Below are positions 5,670-6,049 of a stretch of DNA of 6,049 nucleotides, piece by piece. The DNA is from Thermodesulfatator sp. (GTDB lineage Bacteria; Desulfobacterota; Thermodesulfobacteria; Thermodesulfobacteriales; Thermodesulfobacteriaceae), in assembly GCA_026993045.1 (NCBI GenBank), contig JALWWR010000082.1, positions 1-6,049 of the forward strand, read 5' to 3'. A program made the position numbers and the translations under genes. The notes under the pieces were generated by a model, which had not been told where the DNA came from, ran no database searches, and was given only the letters and a program-made list of their open reading frames with translations. Position 1 is the first letter of the stretch, and every line of letters begins with the position of its first letter.

Positions 5670-6049
5670 AGCCTTTTTGAAAGACCGGGGCTATCCCCTC
5701 TCGGCCTTAAAAAGCGCCCCTCCGGTTCTTTTGTCTTTGGGTCCGGTACCGGAGAGGGTCCAAAGGGGGGGTAGCGGTGGAAGAAGAGGGCCGCCCTCTG
5801 CTTTTAATAGCCTACGCCCCGGGAGCGGTAAAAACCCGCGGCAGAGAACTCTTGGCCTACGTCCGGTTGGCCTGGCCGGAGGGGCCTCCGCCTTTAGTGG
5901 TCCAAACCAACGGCCGGGATTTCGCGCTCTGGGAGACGGCTTCCGGAAAAGAGATCGCCGCCGGGGGCCCGGAAGTGGTCCCTCCTTGGGAAGCCCTCCG
6001 GGTCCGCCCGCCGGCCCCGCCTCTTTCCCCCAAACGAAAAAAGATCGAA
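5659..6049 (+). CDS. HsdR N-terminal-domain-like protein, apparently frameshifted, 3' truncated by window
   Basis: No uninterrupted frame explains this stretch. From GTG 5659 (overlapping the PHP gene by 11 bp) the frame gives DLEAFLKDRGYPLSAL and continues to VPERVQRG. The protein-like sequence then moves to the next frame after seven G's (5765-5771). There it reads VAVEEEGRPLLLIAYAPGAV, RELLAYVRLAW, LVVQTNGRDFALWE and PPWEAL to the window end. GRPLLLIxYAPG plus VVQTNGRxFxLW resembles the HsdR N-terminal (type I restriction R-subunit N-terminal) domain, often found alone in small proteins outside any restriction system. Removing one G joins both halves. The original frame also stays open to the end but is Arg/Gly/Pro-rich and unrecognisable. 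A sequencing error, a real mutation or transcriptional slippage are all possible. Stand-alone family members have no firm function. Confidence 0.68.
   Translation, partial: MDLEAFLKDRGYPLSALKSAPPVLLSLGPVPERVQRGGSGGRRGPPSAFNSLRPGSGKNPRQRTLGLRPVGLAGGASAFSGPNQRPGFRALGDGFRKRDRRRGPGSGPSLGSPPGPPAGPASFPQTKKDR

Noticed and set aside
5772..6049. Continuation of the GTG 5659 frame to the window end as the true protein
   Set aside because: After the G-run this frame becomes Arg/Gly/Pro-rich and unlike any family, whereas the adjacent frame shows clear HsdR_N-like motifs.
5659..6049. A type I restriction-modification system
   Set aside because: Only an HsdR N-terminal-like domain is visible; no helicase/ATPase motor, HsdM or HsdS is present. 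Stand-alone proteins of this kind are common, so no restriction system can be claimed.

Overview
The window is a gene-dense, moderately high-GC bacterial chromosome segment with short or absent intergenic gaps. It holds eight recognisable genes plus one gene that runs off the right edge. A Sec-type SelD, Mo-cofactor biosynthesis, an exported CPPC thioredoxin and highly charged proteins suggest an anaerobic, perhaps thermophilic bacterium. Desulfobacterota/Thermodesulfobacteria is my guess from protein flavour only, with low confidence. No mobile element, CRISPR array, tRNA or rRNA was seen.

Region 1 (1-1886, + strand) is an overlapping chain: the C-terminus of elongation factor G, then a MogA/MoaB-type molybdopterin adenylyltransferase, then selD (selenophosphate synthetase). 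The key observation is that selD does not begin at the first long open stretch near position 966. It begins at a GTG at 840 and reads through an in-frame TGA at 882-884. That codon falls exactly where SelD carries its catalytic Cys/Sec, and it is followed at once by a strong hairpin suited to a bacterial SECIS element. SelD is therefore very probably a selenoprotein that helps make the selenium donor for its own synthesis. The neighbouring mog gene fits a Mo/W plus selenium enzyme economy, such as formate dehydrogenase, though no such enzyme is in the window.

Region 2 (1883-3081, - strand) is a two-gene operon. A creatininase-family metal amidohydrolase overlaps by 4 bp a secreted TlpA/ResA-like thioredoxin with a CPPC active site. 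The operon converges on selD so tightly that the two stop codons share the palindrome TTAA.

Region 3 (3082-3149) is a 68-bp AT-rich divergent spacer that must hold the promoters for both flanking operons. The miaB start shows no Shine-Dalgarno sequence.

Region 4 (3150-6049, + strand) is a second overlapping chain. It contains miaB (tRNA methylthiotransferase), a bifunctional-nuclease (DUF151) protein, a PHP-domain metallo-phosphoesterase, and a gene resembling the N-terminal domain of type I restriction HsdR. The last gene appears frameshifted at a run of seven G's (5765-5771) and is cut by the window end.
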